DNA of 47,435 nucleotides from Fidelibacterota bacterium (GTDB lineage Bacteria > Fidelibacterota > UBA8477 > JABMPR01): positions 1-47,435 of the forward strand of contig JABMOS010000074.1 in assembly GCA_013203185.1 (NCBI GenBank). The letters run 5' to 3'. Position numbers and translations under genes: made by a program. Of the stretch, positions 27,637 through 37,469 are shown piece by piece. Numbering within the stretch: position 1 is the first letter of the stretch; each line of letters opens with the position of its first letter. A model generated the notes under the pieces. The model saw only the letters and a program-made list of their open reading frames with translations, did no database searches and was not told the origin of the DNA.

Positions 27637-28983
27637 ATGCATTCCGAGTATTACAAACTGGTTCGTCCCTTAGCTACAGGACTCGCCTTCAGTCTAATTT
27701 TAATGATTGGACTAGGTATTACTCAATGTACTAGTGGTCATGTTGCTTCGGTCAAAGTCGTCTCAGACAGCACAGGTCATAAGCTCACTGTGGATGGCGC
27801 TGATTACTTTGTTAAAGGAATGAATTGGGACTATTACCCCATTGGAACAAATTACAGCTTTATTTTGTGGGAACAACCTGATGCATTTATTCTCAAGGTT
27901 TTGGACCAGGAGATGTCCTCAATGCAAGCCATGGGTGTAAATGCCATTCGCCAATATGTAGGGGTTCCCCCCCGTTGGGTCAAGCACATCTATGAGACCT
28001 ATGGCATTTTTACCATCCTGAATCATCCCTTCGCACGCTATGGCATGGAGATCGACGGCAAATGGGTTGCCAATGTGGATTATGGCGATGAAACGACACG
28101 AGAGCATGTTCTGGCAAATGTCATATCAATGGTAGAACAATTCCGCTATGTGCCCGGTGTACTCATGTGGCTATTGGGGAATGAAAATAACTATGGTTTA
28201 ATCTGGGAGTCAGCAGCAACCATGGACATGCCTGAAGCACAGGCAAAAGATTACCAGAAGGCTCGAGACCTTTATTCACTTTTTAACGAAGCCATCCGGA
28301 TCATCCATATTCGCGATAATCACCGACCGGTTGCCATTGCCAATGGAGATGCTCAATTCATAGATCTCATCGCCCAGGAAATTGAAAATTTAGATATTTT
28401 TGGAACCAACAGTTACCGCGGGGCCTCGTTTGAGAATCTCTTTGAAGTCGTCCGCGAAAAACTAGGTGTCCCTCTGCTTTTTACTGAATTTGGTGCTGAT
28501 GCCTACCATGCCACAGAAATGCGCGAAGACCAGTCCTCACAAGCCAGGTATCTTCTGGACAATTGGGGGGAAATTTACAAAAATGCTAAAGGTCATGGAG
28601 TTAGTGGCAATTCTATAGGTGGATGTACCTTCCAATTCAGTGATGGATGGTGGAAGTCTGGACCTGATGACAATTTGGATATTCATGATCCTCATGCTTC
28701 ATGGGCCAATGGTGGTTACCTGGAAGATTTTGTCCATGGTGAGAATAATATGAATGAGGAATGGTTTGGAGTCTGTGGCAAGGAAGCCTCGGAGACAGAG
28801 TATAGGTACAACCTCTTGCCTCGTAAAGCTTATTATGTTCTACAGCAAGTGCATGAATTGAATCCTCTCTCAGCTGAAATTACGCTGGAAAATATTGAAA
28901 CTTATTTTGCACAAATAAGACACAGCCTCATTGACACCATGTCAGCAGTAAGTGAGGATACCCCTGGAATGAGTGCTCCATGA
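27637..28983 (+). CDS. Clan GH-A glycoside hydrolase lipoprotein (GH2-type TIM barrel alone)
   Basis: The 448-residue protein has a lipoprotein signal (Cys at 31 in 'LGITQC'). A single TIM-barrel domain is similar to the catalytic domain of GH2 enzymes: 'YFVKGMNWDYYPIG', 'MGVNAIRQYVGVPPRW'. Predicted acid/base E183 is in 'WLLGNENNYG' and nucleophile E284 in 'LLFTEFGADAY'. The two beta-sandwich domains that normally precede the barrel in GH2 are missing, so it may belong to another clan A family. In this operon a beta-1,3-glucan activity is likely but unproven. GAGGAG lies 5 bases before the ATG. The stop overlaps the ROK start by four bases (ATGA). Confidence 0.78.
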   Translation: MHSEYYKLVRPLATGLAFSLILMIGLGITQCTSGHVASVKVVSDSTGHKLTVDGADYFVKGMNWDYYPIGTNYSFILWEQPDAFILKVLDQEMSSMQAMGVNAIRQYVGVPPRWVKHIYETYGIFTILNHPFARYGMEIDGKWVANVDYGDETTREHVLANVISMVEQFRYVPGVLMWLLGNENNYGLIWESAATMDMPEAQAKDYQKARDLYSLFNEAIRIIHIRDNHRPVAIANGDAQFIDLIAQEIENLDIFGTNSYRGASFENLFEVVREKLGVPLLFTEFGADAYHATEMREDQSSQARYLLDNWGEIYKNAKGHGVSGNSIGGCTFQFSDGWWKSGPDDNLDIHDPHASWANGGYLEDFVHGENNMNEEWFGVCGKEASETEYRYNLLPRKAYYVLQQVHELNPLSAEITLENIETYFAQIRHSLIDTMSAVSEDTPGMSAP

Positions 28984-30278
28984 CGTTAGATGTGAAGAAT
29001 CAAGCGCCTACATCCGGTGTAGGATATGTTCAGCCTAATTTTTTTGGCTATCGCAAAGTTGACCGCTGGGAGGCCAGACCTCTTGCAGATTCTGTCCTCC
29101 ATCTCATCTGGCGCGAACACCAAATTTCCCGAGCCGAAATTGCCAGGCAAATTGGACTTTCAAGATCTACAGTCACTGAAGTAATCAGAGATCTCCTCCT
29201 TACAGGCTATGTCAAAGAAGTTGGCGCAGGCATTTCAAGTGGCGGCCGCAAACCTATCGTACTTGAATTTCAAAATGACCATAAGGTGATCCTGGGAGTG
29301 GATATTGGAGCTACCCACGTCTCCGCTTCCCTGATGAATCTGGGTGGTGAACTTCTAGCATTCGAAAAACGCAGCCATTCAGTGCGATCCGACCCTGAGG
29401 GTACCCGTAGTCTGGTCTTCCAACTATGTGATACCTGTCTCAACACGATTGAAGATGGTAATCAGCGGCTCTTGAGCATAGGGATTGCGCTCCCCAGCCC
29501 TGTGGACCCTGATCACCCCGAATGGATTTCTGAAGTCGTCATACCAGCCTGGCAGGGGAAAAATGAGCTGGATATTCTCCACAGTCATTATGGCGTCCCT
29601 GTCTATGTGGACAATGATGCCAACCTAGGCGCGCTGGCAGAAAATCGATGGGGTGCTGGTCGTGGATATGAAGATTTGACTTATGTCAAGATCGGTTATG
29701 GCATAGGTGCTGGATTTGTTCTCAATGGTGAAGTCTATCGTGGTTCTACTGGAATCGCAGGTGAAATGGGACACATGCCAGTGGGCGGAGGAGAAACCCT
29801 GTGTGAATGTGGTCTTACTGATTGTCTGACTACCCATGTCGGTGGAAAAGCCATGTTCGCCAGAATATCTGAACTGGCAGAAAAATATCCTCATAGCCTC
29901 TTAGCCAGAGGAACCTCAAATCTTGAGGAAATTGAACTGGCAGCTCATGCCAATGATGAGTTAGCCCTTCAACTCTACCAGGAAATGGCCGACTACTTAA
30001 GTACTGCTATCTCAGGCTGGATCAATATGATGAATCCCGGTCGCATTATTCTTGGTGGCGCCATGAAGCAGCTGCAAAATCGCTTATTGGCACCCGTGCA
30101 GGAGAAAATTAAGGCTTGTTCAATTGTGGGTTCTGTACCCAATACGGACATTCAAACCAGCGAGCTTGGACATAAGGCAGAAAGCATTGGGGCAGCAACG
30201 TTAGCCCTGGAAGGTGTCTTTGCCGAGCCTGGCTTCTATCGAAATAAGGGTGAAACCCTCCACGTGTCAAGTGCATAG
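28980..30278 (+). CDS. ROK-family transcriptional regulator
   Basis: The 432-residue protein has a winged helix at about 35-95 ('ISRAEIARQIGLSRSTVTEVIRDL', 'SSGGRKP'). A ROK sugar-binding/kinase-like domain follows: phosphate loop DIGATH at 108-113, D213 in 'VDNDANLGALAE', and zinc site H265, C275, C277 and C282 ('GHMPVGGGETLCECGLTDC'). This is the NagC/Mlc/XylR plan. The kinase-type Asp and zinc ligands are retained, so the domain should bind a sugar such as glucose or a glucoside. It is translationally coupled to the GH gene before it and sits 92 bases before the GPH transporter. It probably represses its own operon through the palindrome at 27570-27598 until an inducer sugar binds. The inducer is unknown. 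Confidence 0.92.
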   Translation: MTLDVKNQAPTSGVGYVQPNFFGYRKVDRWEARPLADSVLHLIWREHQISRAEIARQIGLSRSTVTEVIRDLLLTGYVKEVGAGISSGGRKPIVLEFQNDHKVILGVDIGATHVSASLMNLGGELLAFEKRSHSVRSDPEGTRSLVFQLCDTCLNTIEDGNQRLLSIGIALPSPVDPDHPEWISEVVIPAWQGKNELDILHSHYGVPVYVDNDANLGALAENRWGAGRGYEDLTYVKIGYGIGAGFVLNGEVYRGSTGIAGEMGHMPVGGGETLCECGLTDCLTTHVGGKAMFARISELAEKYPHSLLARGTSNLEEIELAAHANDELALQLYQEMADYLSTAISGWINMMNPGRIILGGAMKQLQNRLLAPVQEKIKACSIVGSVPNTDIQTSELGHKAESIGAATLALEGVFAEPGFYRNKGETLHVSSA

Positions 30279-30370
30279 CATAATGAACGATTTATTGGAC
30301 ACAAATAACGTCCTTACAAATATATCAACCCTATTCTCTTTAAGAACTGAGCAATGAAGGAGTCTCGCAC

Positions 30371-32317
30371 ATGAGTGCAAAAACACACTACAAAACAGCA
30401 CCAGAAGATCGAATTTCGTTAAAACAGAAATCGGCCTATGCGGTTGGCATGTTGGTTAACAATCTACAGGCGGCTGCGCTGCCTGCCATGGTGGTTATCC
30501 TCAACCTGGGACTCGGTATGGATGTATTGTGGGTAGGCCTCATAGGCGCCATCCCCCGTATTTTTGATGCTGTCTCCGATCCTTTGCTGGGTTACATCTC
30601 AGATAATACCAGAACTCGCTGGGGCAGACGGCGTCCCTTCATCTTTGCCGGTGCGATACTGGCTGGAATTATTTTCGCCCTCATGTGGCAATTACCCTCT
30701 GGCTACATCGACATCCTGGATAAGACGCCCATCAAGCAGCACCAAACCATTGCAGATAGTGAAACAGATGCTGTCTATAATACAGCAGGCGGCGTGGTGC
30801 TCGATTATTCAGAAGAAGTCCTGCCAGATGCCAATTTTACATTTTATGGTCCTGAAGCACTTGCCACTGATGCAGGCGCATCTTTTGCAACAAATCTTGA
30901 TGGATTCCCCCAGGTAGAGATCAATGTAGACATTCCTGAGTACCAATCATTCCAGGTTGTCTTCAATGAAGCCGCAGGTGAATCATATACCATCGACCTT
31001 AATGAGAAAATGTCTACGGATGGAAAGGGAAATCTCTATAAGTTCCAGTTGGCAGATCTGGTCCGGAGTACCACCATGGGAGATCAGGCTGGCAATGAGA
31101 CCCTGGATATCCAATCTCTGGATAATATTTCGATACAATTAGTAGGATTGGTGGGGGCTGGAACGGCCACCATTCACTCTGTCAAACTGAGAAAGAGTGA
31201 AGAATTCTTTGTCACCTATTTCTGGTATTTCATGGCCATGTCCATTCTCTTCTTCCTGGCCTATACTGTTTTCGCCACACCTTTTGTTGCTTTCGGTTAT
31301 GAAATGACACCGGATTATCATGAGCGTACCCGGCTGCATGCCTTTGCCAACACAGTTGGTCAGTTGGCCTGGTTAGGTGTCCCCTGGTTCTACGCCATCA
31401 TGTCCAGCGCTCTCTTCAGAGACACTGTACACGGTGCCCGCACCCTGGCCATTGCAGTGGGAATCATCGTCGCTGTATTTGGAATCATTCCTGCCATCTT
31501 TTTGAAAGAGAGACAAACTCTTGAACCGGCAAAGAATGCAGGCAAGAGTCTCAGTGAAAACATGCGTGAATTTTTCAAAGGGATTGTGACAACTTTCAAG
31601 TGCACTCCTTTTGTAAAATTATGTGGGGCAACTTTTCTGGTGTTCAATGGTTTTCAACTGGGTATGTCCTTCTCCATCTATGTCATGATCTACTATCTCT
31701 TCGGTGGAAATGATGGTGATGCTGGAAAACTCATGGGCTGGTTTGGTATGCTTACATCAATTGCTACCCTGGGTGTCATTCCTTTGACTGGCTGGATCGC
31801 AACTAAAATTGGCAAGCGTAAAACCTTTCTCATTACCATCTCACTATCCATACTGGGATATGCCATCAAATGGGTGGGATACAATCCTGACTATCCTTAC
31901 TGGCTCCTCTATGCAGCACCATTCGTAGCCTTTGGAACAGGTTCATTATTTACCCTCATGGGATCAATGATTTCTGATGTGTGCGACTATGATGAGCTGG
32001 AGACCCATCAACGTCGAGAAGGCGTTTTCGGAGCTATCTACTGGTGGATGGTCAAAGTTGGAATGGCGCTGGCAGGCCTCCTGACTGGCGTATTGCTTAA
32101 AGTTTCCGGTTTTGATGTGGCCCTTGGGGCAGCTCAAGCAGAAAGCACGCTCTTCTTGATCAGAGTATTCGATGTGGGTATTCCCCTGCTTACCTCGGTG
32201 GTCGCATTGTGGATAATTTCTACTTACAAACTCACTGAAGTAAAAGCCTATGATATCCGAACCCAACTCGAAGCCAGACGAGGTAAAGTAGCGGCAGCAG
32301 ATTCTGCAGAAAATTAA
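30371..32317 (+). CDS. GPH-family (MFS) sugar/cation symporter with large inserted periplasmic domain
   Basis: The 648-residue protein has GPH signatures: 'IPRIFDAVSDPLLGYISDNTRTRWGRRRPFI' split across helices 2-3, 'FVAFGYEMTPDYHERTRL' after helix 4, and 'SMISDVCDYDELETHQRREG' in the C-terminal half. Ordinary GPH carriers are about 450-500 residues. Here about 165 extra residues (roughly 112-275) sit between helix 3 and helix 4, on the periplasmic side. The insert is soluble and beta-rich ('FDGFPQVEIN'-like strands, 'YTIDLNEKM', 'ISIQLVGLVGAGTATIHSVKL'), like a jelly-roll carbohydrate-binding domain. The carrier likely imports glucan oligosaccharides for the phosphorylase encoded two genes later. 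AAGGAG lies 9 bases before the ATG. Confidence 0.9.
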   Translation: MSAKTHYKTAPEDRISLKQKSAYAVGMLVNNLQAAALPAMVVILNLGLGMDVLWVGLIGAIPRIFDAVSDPLLGYISDNTRTRWGRRRPFIFAGAILAGIIFALMWQLPSGYIDILDKTPIKQHQTIADSETDAVYNTAGGVVLDYSEEVLPDANFTFYGPEALATDAGASFATNLDGFPQVEINVDIPEYQSFQVVFNEAAGESYTIDLNEKMSTDGKGNLYKFQLADLVRSTTMGDQAGNETLDIQSLDNISIQLVGLVGAGTATIHSVKLRKSEEFFVTYFWYFMAMSILFFLAYTVFATPFVAFGYEMTPDYHERTRLHAFANTVGQLAWLGVPWFYAIMSSALFRDTVHGARTLAIAVGIIVAVFGIIPAIFLKERQTLEPAKNAGKSLSENMREFFKGIVTTFKCTPFVKLCGATFLVFNGFQLGMSFSIYVMIYYLFGGNDGDAGKLMGWFGMLTSIATLGVIPLTGWIATKIGKRKTFLITISLSILGYAIKWVGYNPDYPYWLLYAAPFVAFGTGSLFTLMGSMISDVCDYDELETHQRREGVFGAIYWWMVKVGMALAGLLTGVLLKVSGFDVALGAAQAESTLFLIRVFDVGIPLLTSVVALWIISTYKLTEVKAYDIRTQLEARRGKVAAADSAEN

Positions 32318-32337
32318 TAGAGGATTACTTAATTATT

Positions 32338-34038
32338 ATGGATAGAAATTTTATGAGAAACGCTATAAGCCTCATTTTAATGACCCTCCTGGTTGTTGCA
32401 TGTGGACCCAAATCAGAGCTCACTCCTGAAACACAAACCAAGATGCTCACATCTACTTCTGAGATCCTGCTTACTTCTGCCAGCGGTAGCAAACTGGCAG
32501 TCCAGGAGAATGTTAAATTCAACATTGGCCAGGCTAAAGGTGTCGTCCTGCAAGTTTTTCCTGACAGTGTGAAACAGACTATTGATGGAATTGGAACCTC
32601 TTTCACTGAATCTTCCGCATTCGTCCTGGCCCACCTGGAACCACAAGATCGTATGGAAGTCATGCAAAAAATCTATGGTGAGGAAGGCGCTAATTTCTCG
32701 CTAACTCGAACCCATATCGGGGCCTGCGATTTTTCTGTGGAAGGCAAGTACTCCTACGCAGAGAAGGCTGGTGATACAGAGCTTGAATCGTTCAGTATTC
32801 AAGCAGATTCAGAGGGCTTTGCTGCGGCAGACTATCCCGGTATCAAGGACACTACCTACGACCTCTTACCCATGATTCAGGAAGCCCTCAAGATCAAGCA
32901 ATCACAAGAGGATTCTGAGCTTCGGATTATTGCATCAGCCTGGACAGCCCCAGCCTGGATGAAAGAGAATGAGATGTATTATGAACCTGGAACGCCTGAA
33001 AATAATTGGCAAGGCACAGGAGGTTCCTTAAAGCCAGAGTACGTCAGTACTTATGCAGATTATCTCGTCCGTTATTTTGATGCCTATAAGGCAGCAGGTG
33101 TCAACATCTGGGGTCTAACGCCAGTCAATGAACCCCATGGGAACAATGGCCAGTGGGAAAGCATGAACTTCAGCCCTGAAACTCAGAGTGAATTTGTTCA
33201 GACACATCTCGGACCCGGTTTACGTAAGGCTGGATACGGAGATGCCAGGCTACTCATCTTTGATCAGAACCGGGATGGCATTGAGGAATGGTCAGAAGTT
33301 CTTTACCCTGCAGATGTGGATGAAAAATATATATATGGCATGGCTGTACACTGGTATGAAAGCACCTTCAAAGTTTATGAAGACATCTTCGATCGTGTCC
33401 ATGATAAGTATCCTCAGTATAGCATTGTTCATACTGAAGGTTGCATTGATGATCTGGGGAAGCCAGCTCCAGCTGATTGTACTGATCCAGAAGGGCGCAC
33501 AGAGAAGAACTGGTTTAAAAATGATTCGTTCTGGTGGACTCAATCTGCATCAGATTGGGGCTATGCTGTTCCCTGGACTCCAGGGAATGGTGTAGATCAC
33601 CCCCTCTATACACCCGTTCATCGGTATGCTCGAAACATCATCGTAAGTCTTGATCACTGGGTCACTGGGTGGGTAGACTGGAATATCGTTTTGGACCAGC
33701 AGGGAGGTCCCAACCATGCTGGAAACTTCTGTGGTGCACCAATTATGATAGACACAGAATCATTGGATGTCTATTACACCCCGATCTATTCAGTCCTGGC
33801 TCAATTCAGCAGAACCATCAGACCTGGGGATAAAGCCCTACAGACCCATGCATCCAAAGCGGGTCTAAACTCTGATGACATCCACTTTTGTGCCACCATC
33901 AACGAAGCTGGTTTAATGAGTGTCCAGGTACTGAATACCTCAGCAGCTCCTATACAATACAAGTTACAGATAGCAGGTGAGTTCGCCAACCTGAGCATTG
34001 CTGAGAACTCTGTTCAAACCGTCAGGGTACAACTTTAA
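32338..34038 (+). CDS. GH30 glycoside hydrolase lipoprotein (likely beta-1,6-glucanase or beta-glucosidase)
   Basis: The 566-residue protein has a lipoprotein signal ('LLVVAC', Cys near 22). A GH30 barrel plus C-terminal beta-sandwich follows: 'IDGIGTSFTESSAFVL', 'SLTRTHIGACDFS', 'ASAWTAPAWMKEN'. Predicted acid/base E265 is in 'LTPVNEPHG' and nucleophile E367 in 'IVHTEGCID'. The C-terminal barrel part has 'VDWNIVLDQQGGPNHAGNFC'. Length and motifs match GH30 subgroups 1/3, which include glucosylceramidase-like enzymes and endo-beta-1,6-glucanases. Laminarin carries beta-1,6 branches, so debranching is the most plausible job. The start could be the ATG at 32338 or the one five codons later at 32353; the AGGA before 32338 is 13 bases away, so the choice is uncertain. 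Confidence 0.9.
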   Translation: MDRNFMRNAISLILMTLLVVACGPKSELTPETQTKMLTSTSEILLTSASGSKLAVQENVKFNIGQAKGVVLQVFPDSVKQTIDGIGTSFTESSAFVLAHLEPQDRMEVMQKIYGEEGANFSLTRTHIGACDFSVEGKYSYAEKAGDTELESFSIQADSEGFAAADYPGIKDTTYDLLPMIQEALKIKQSQEDSELRIIASAWTAPAWMKENEMYYEPGTPENNWQGTGGSLKPEYVSTYADYLVRYFDAYKAAGVNIWGLTPVNEPHGNNGQWESMNFSPETQSEFVQTHLGPGLRKAGYGDARLLIFDQNRDGIEEWSEVLYPADVDEKYIYGMAVHWYESTFKVYEDIFDRVHDKYPQYSIVHTEGCIDDLGKPAPADCTDPEGRTEKNWFKNDSFWWTQSASDWGYAVPWTPGNGVDHPLYTPVHRYARNIIVSLDHWVTGWVDWNIVLDQQGGPNHAGNFCGAPIMIDTESLDVYYTPIYSVLAQFSRTIRPGDKALQTHASKAGLNSDDIHFCATINEAGLMSVQVLNTSAAPIQYKLQIAGEFANLSIAENSVQTVRVQL

Positions 34039-34098
34039 GAATTATTGGTCACCACAGATGCCTGGCCAGTACAAATTTTATAACTAGAGGTAATTAGA

Positions 34099-37000
34099 GT
34101 GAATTCATCTCCTAAACCCAACTACCGATTAGATAAGAATGGCGAGTTTGTCATCAGCAATTATAACGCTGCCAAACCATTTTCCAGTTTCTTCCCAGGA
34201 ATAGCCGGAAAAATGGGCATCCCCATGTGGGTATTCTATGTGAATCGTGGACAGGGAATCTGTAGCATGGGCATCCAGGATAAGGAGAATCCCATCATGG
34301 AATTCCTCCCTGCAAACTGGGCGTATCAATTGGCACCTACTCAGGGGTTTAGAACCTTCTTAAAATTTCCTGAGAGTTCTGGAATCACTTTCTATGAACC
34401 ATTCCAGGATCACATTCAGGACAAAAATATCGAACGTACCCAGAGCATGAGGATTTCCCCCTCCCATTTAGTATTGGAAGAGGAAAACAAGACCCTGGGC
34501 CTGCGTTTTACGGTTGAGTATCATTCTATTCCAGATGAAAACTACGCTGGAATCATCCGTAACTTGCATATCACAAACCTGAACAACACGGATGTAACTT
34601 TTGAAGGGCTTGATGGTCTGCCGCTCATCATTCCCTTTGGTATTGGTAATTTTGGTCTCAAGAATATTCGACGCCTTATGGAAGCTTTTGTAGAGGTAAA
34701 GAATTACGATAAAAAGGCACCTCTGTTTAAGGCCAAGGTCAAACCAAGTGACACGCCAGATGTGGAAGTGCTTGAACGCGGCAATTTCTATGCTGCCTTT
34801 CAAAACAGTGCACTAGGAATGAAACAACTCACTCCCATTGTGGATCCTGAGAGAATATTTGGAGCCCACAATGACTACAGCTACCCAGATTTTTTCATCA
34901 GTACTCCTTTTGACAAGCTTCTGGATCATCAGGCATTTGAGAATCGCTATCCCTCAGCCATGGGTATGTTTTCCACCAAACTAGGCGCTGGAGAAACCTA
35001 TACTGTGAGTTCTGTCATTGGTCATGCTGAATCTCAGGACGCACTGAATGCACTCCTCCCCGCCATTATGACCACGGATTACTTCAGCAGCAAGGCTCAG
35101 GACAGCATGAATATCATAGATGAGTTGACCCAAAAGAATCTGGTTGTGAGTCGGGAACCAGTATTTGACATGTATGTCCGTCAGAATTTTCTGGACAATG
35201 TGTTGCGCGGAGGTTTTCCATACACTTTTGAAGGTGAGAACTCAAAATCGGTTCTCCATCTCTATTCTAGAAAACATGGGGATCTAGAGCGTGATTATAA
35301 TGATTACCGAATCACCCCCTCCCATTACTCCCAGGGCAATGGCAATTTCAGGGACATCAATCAAAATCGCCGCTCAGATCTACTGTTTAACCCTGATGTA
35401 GGATCTGGCAATCTAGAGCATTTTGTCAACTTGATTCAATTAGATGGCTTTAATCCATTGGTCTTGAAAGAAGTGAGATATCGTGTTGGGGATGATAGTG
35501 CAGCATTAAAAGTTCTTAATGCCCATTTTAAATCAGAAATATCAAAACAGGTTTTGACCTTCCTGAAGAATCCAATTAGTCCAGGAGAATTGCTGGAATT
35601 CCTCAGGCAGAAAGATGTCGTTTTCCAGGGGAATGCCGATGTGTTCCTTGGTGACTTATTAGCAGGTTGCATTAAGGTCAATGACACAGATTTTGCCGAG
35701 GGGTATTGGTCAGACCACTGGACCTACAATTTGGACCTCCTTGAAAATTACCTGAGCATCTATCCTGAGAAACTGGGACACATTCTTTTTGGCTACGAGG
35801 CATTCACATTTCACGATAGCGCCCATCGCGTCCTCCCCCGCTCAGATAAGTATGTCATCTGGGATGGCAAGACCATGCAGCTGGATTCAGTGAGTCACGA
35901 TGAAGAAAAAGCGGCGCTTATCGCTTCAAGAAGCGAAGATCAACATCTCATGCGGGATGAATTTGGGCAGGGTCGAATCGTTCGAGCTTCACTCCTCATC
36001 AAATTCCTGAGCATTATTACCAACAAAATCGCATCACTTGATCCATCAGGAATTGGTGTTGAGATGGAGACAGACAAACCCAACTGGTATGATGCCCTCA
36101 ATGGATTGCCAGGTGTGTTAGGATCTAGTCTTAGCGAAACCATAGAAATTAAACGCACTGCTGAATTCATTCTTGAAGCATTTGAGCAAACCTCTCCAAA
36201 TGAGGATATTCTTGTATTTGAAGAACTCCATGATTTCGCCAGCATGGTTTTCGCAGCCTTATCAAATGGAGATAGCGATTATGAGTATTGGGATTCAGCA
36301 ACCTCTGCCAAAGAGGAATATCGTTCAAAAACTCGTCTGGGAATCAGCGGCAAAACAATCCCAGTAGACTCAGATTGGATAAAGGAATTTCTCCAGGCTT
36401 GTGTTGCCAAGGTTGATAAGAGTATCAATAAGGCGATAAGCGATGACACTGGCATCCCTGGAACTTATTTCTACCATAAGGTTGTGGATTACCAAATCAT
36501 CGATAGCATTGATGATCCAGGCACAAAACATCCCAAACTCAATGGCCGAGGATTCCCCTGCTATCAGGCCAACTCTTTTAAGCTGGTAAGATTGCCTCTT
36601 TTTCTTGAGGGACCCGTGCATTATCTCCGCACCTTGCCAAAGCAAGAGATGGCTCAACAGGTAGCCACCAATATCAAATCCAGTGGTCTCTATGATAAGA
36701 AGCTGGAAATGTATAAGGTGAACGCCGAGCTCAGTGATCAACCCATGGAAATTGGACGTGCCCGGGTGTTCTCACCAGGATGGTTTGAGAATGAATCGAT
36801 CTGGCTACACATGGAATACAAATATATGTTGGAGCTACTCCGCAATGGCTTGTATGACACCTTTTTTCAGGATTTTAAAAAGGTTTTCATCCCCTTCCTT
36901 GATCCTGAAGTGTATGGCCGCAGTATATTGGAAAATTCTTCATTTCTCGTTAGTAGCGCCAATCCAAATCCAGATTTACATGGGACTGGCTTTGTGGCTC

Positions 37001-37416
37001 GTCTCAGTGGTGCCACTGCTGAGTTTATCCATATTCTTATGCAAATGGCAATTGGATCCAGGGCTTTTTCAGTCGGAGAGAATGGTGAATTGAATTTTTC
37101 ACTGGATCCTGTTCTTCCCGCATGGCTATTTACAGAAATAGAACAGAAAACCAATATTCTGGTGGATGGTGTCATGACAGAAATCAGCACCCCATCAAAT
37201 TGCTTCACATTCATGTTCCTCAGTGACGTTCTAGTCACCTACTATAATCCAACTCAAAAAGACACCTTCGGAGAAAATGCTGTGAAGCCCCAGAGCTGGG
37301 TACTCACAGACGGAGCAGGTCAATCGCAGACCTTTAGTGGGACAACCCTGGGACAGGATTTTGCCCAGAGCATCAGATCCAAGCAAATCCGCCGCATAGA
37401 AATCACCCTGGGCTAA
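34099..37416 (+). CDS. Beta-1,3-oligoglucan phosphorylase-like enzyme (GH149/GH161, GH94-related)
   Basis: The 1105-residue cytosolic protein has no signal peptide and starts at GTG (AGAGG 8 bases upstream). It resembles the large inverting phosphorylases related to GH94: an N-terminal beta-sandwich ('WVFYVNRGQGICSMGIQDKENPI' region, 'EFLPANWAYQL'), then an alpha/alpha barrel with 'SQGNGNFRDINQNRRSDL', 'GYWSDHWTYNLDLLENYLSIYPE' and a late 'GTGFVARLSGATAEF'. GH94 cellobiose phosphorylases are about 800 residues. About 1100 residues is the size of GH149 and GH161, both beta-1,3-oligoglucan phosphorylases. I cannot separate these two families by eye. The reaction would be beta-1,3-glucan oligosaccharide plus phosphate to glucose-1-phosphate plus a shortened chain, conserving bond energy after import by the adjacent carrier. 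Confidence 0.82.
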   Translation: MNSSPKPNYRLDKNGEFVISNYNAAKPFSSFFPGIAGKMGIPMWVFYVNRGQGICSMGIQDKENPIMEFLPANWAYQLAPTQGFRTFLKFPESSGITFYEPFQDHIQDKNIERTQSMRISPSHLVLEEENKTLGLRFTVEYHSIPDENYAGIIRNLHITNLNNTDVTFEGLDGLPLIIPFGIGNFGLKNIRRLMEAFVEVKNYDKKAPLFKAKVKPSDTPDVEVLERGNFYAAFQNSALGMKQLTPIVDPERIFGAHNDYSYPDFFISTPFDKLLDHQAFENRYPSAMGMFSTKLGAGETYTVSSVIGHAESQDALNALLPAIMTTDYFSSKAQDSMNIIDELTQKNLVVSREPVFDMYVRQNFLDNVLRGGFPYTFEGENSKSVLHLYSRKHGDLERDYNDYRITPSHYSQGNGNFRDINQNRRSDLLFNPDVGSGNLEHFVNLIQLDGFNPLVLKEVRYRVGDDSAALKVLNAHFKSEISKQVLTFLKNPISPGELLEFLRQKDVVFQGNADVFLGDLLAGCIKVNDTDFAEGYWSDHWTYNLDLLENYLSIYPEKLGHILFGYEAFTFHDSAHRVLPRSDKYVIWDGKTMQLDSVSHDEEKAALIASRSEDQHLMRDEFGQGRIVRASLLIKFLSIITNKIASLDPSGIGVEMETDKPNWYDALNGLPGVLGSSLSETIEIKRTAEFILEAFEQTSPNEDILVFEELHDFASMVFAALSNGDSDYEYWDSATSAKEEYRSKTRLGISGKTIPVDSDWIKEFLQACVAKVDKSINKAISDDTGIPGTYFYHKVVDYQIIDSIDDPGTKHPKLNGRGFPCYQANSFKLVRLPLFLEGPVHYLRTLPKQEMAQQVATNIKSSGLYDKKLEMYKVNAELSDQPMEIGRARVFSPGWFENESIWLHMEYKYMLELLRNGLYDTFFQDFKKVFIPFLDPEVYGRSILENSSFLVSSANPNPDLHGTGFVARLSGATAEFIHILMQMAIGSRAFSVGENGELNFSLDPVLPAWLFTEIEQKTNILVDGVMTEISTPSNCFTFMFLSDVLVTYYNPTQKDTFGENAVKPQSWVLTDGAGQSQTFSGTTLGQDFAQSIRSKQIRRIEITLG

Positions 37417-37469
37417 TGGGACGGAATCAACATACTTACTCAGACAAAAAGAAACGTGAGGGGAAACCG

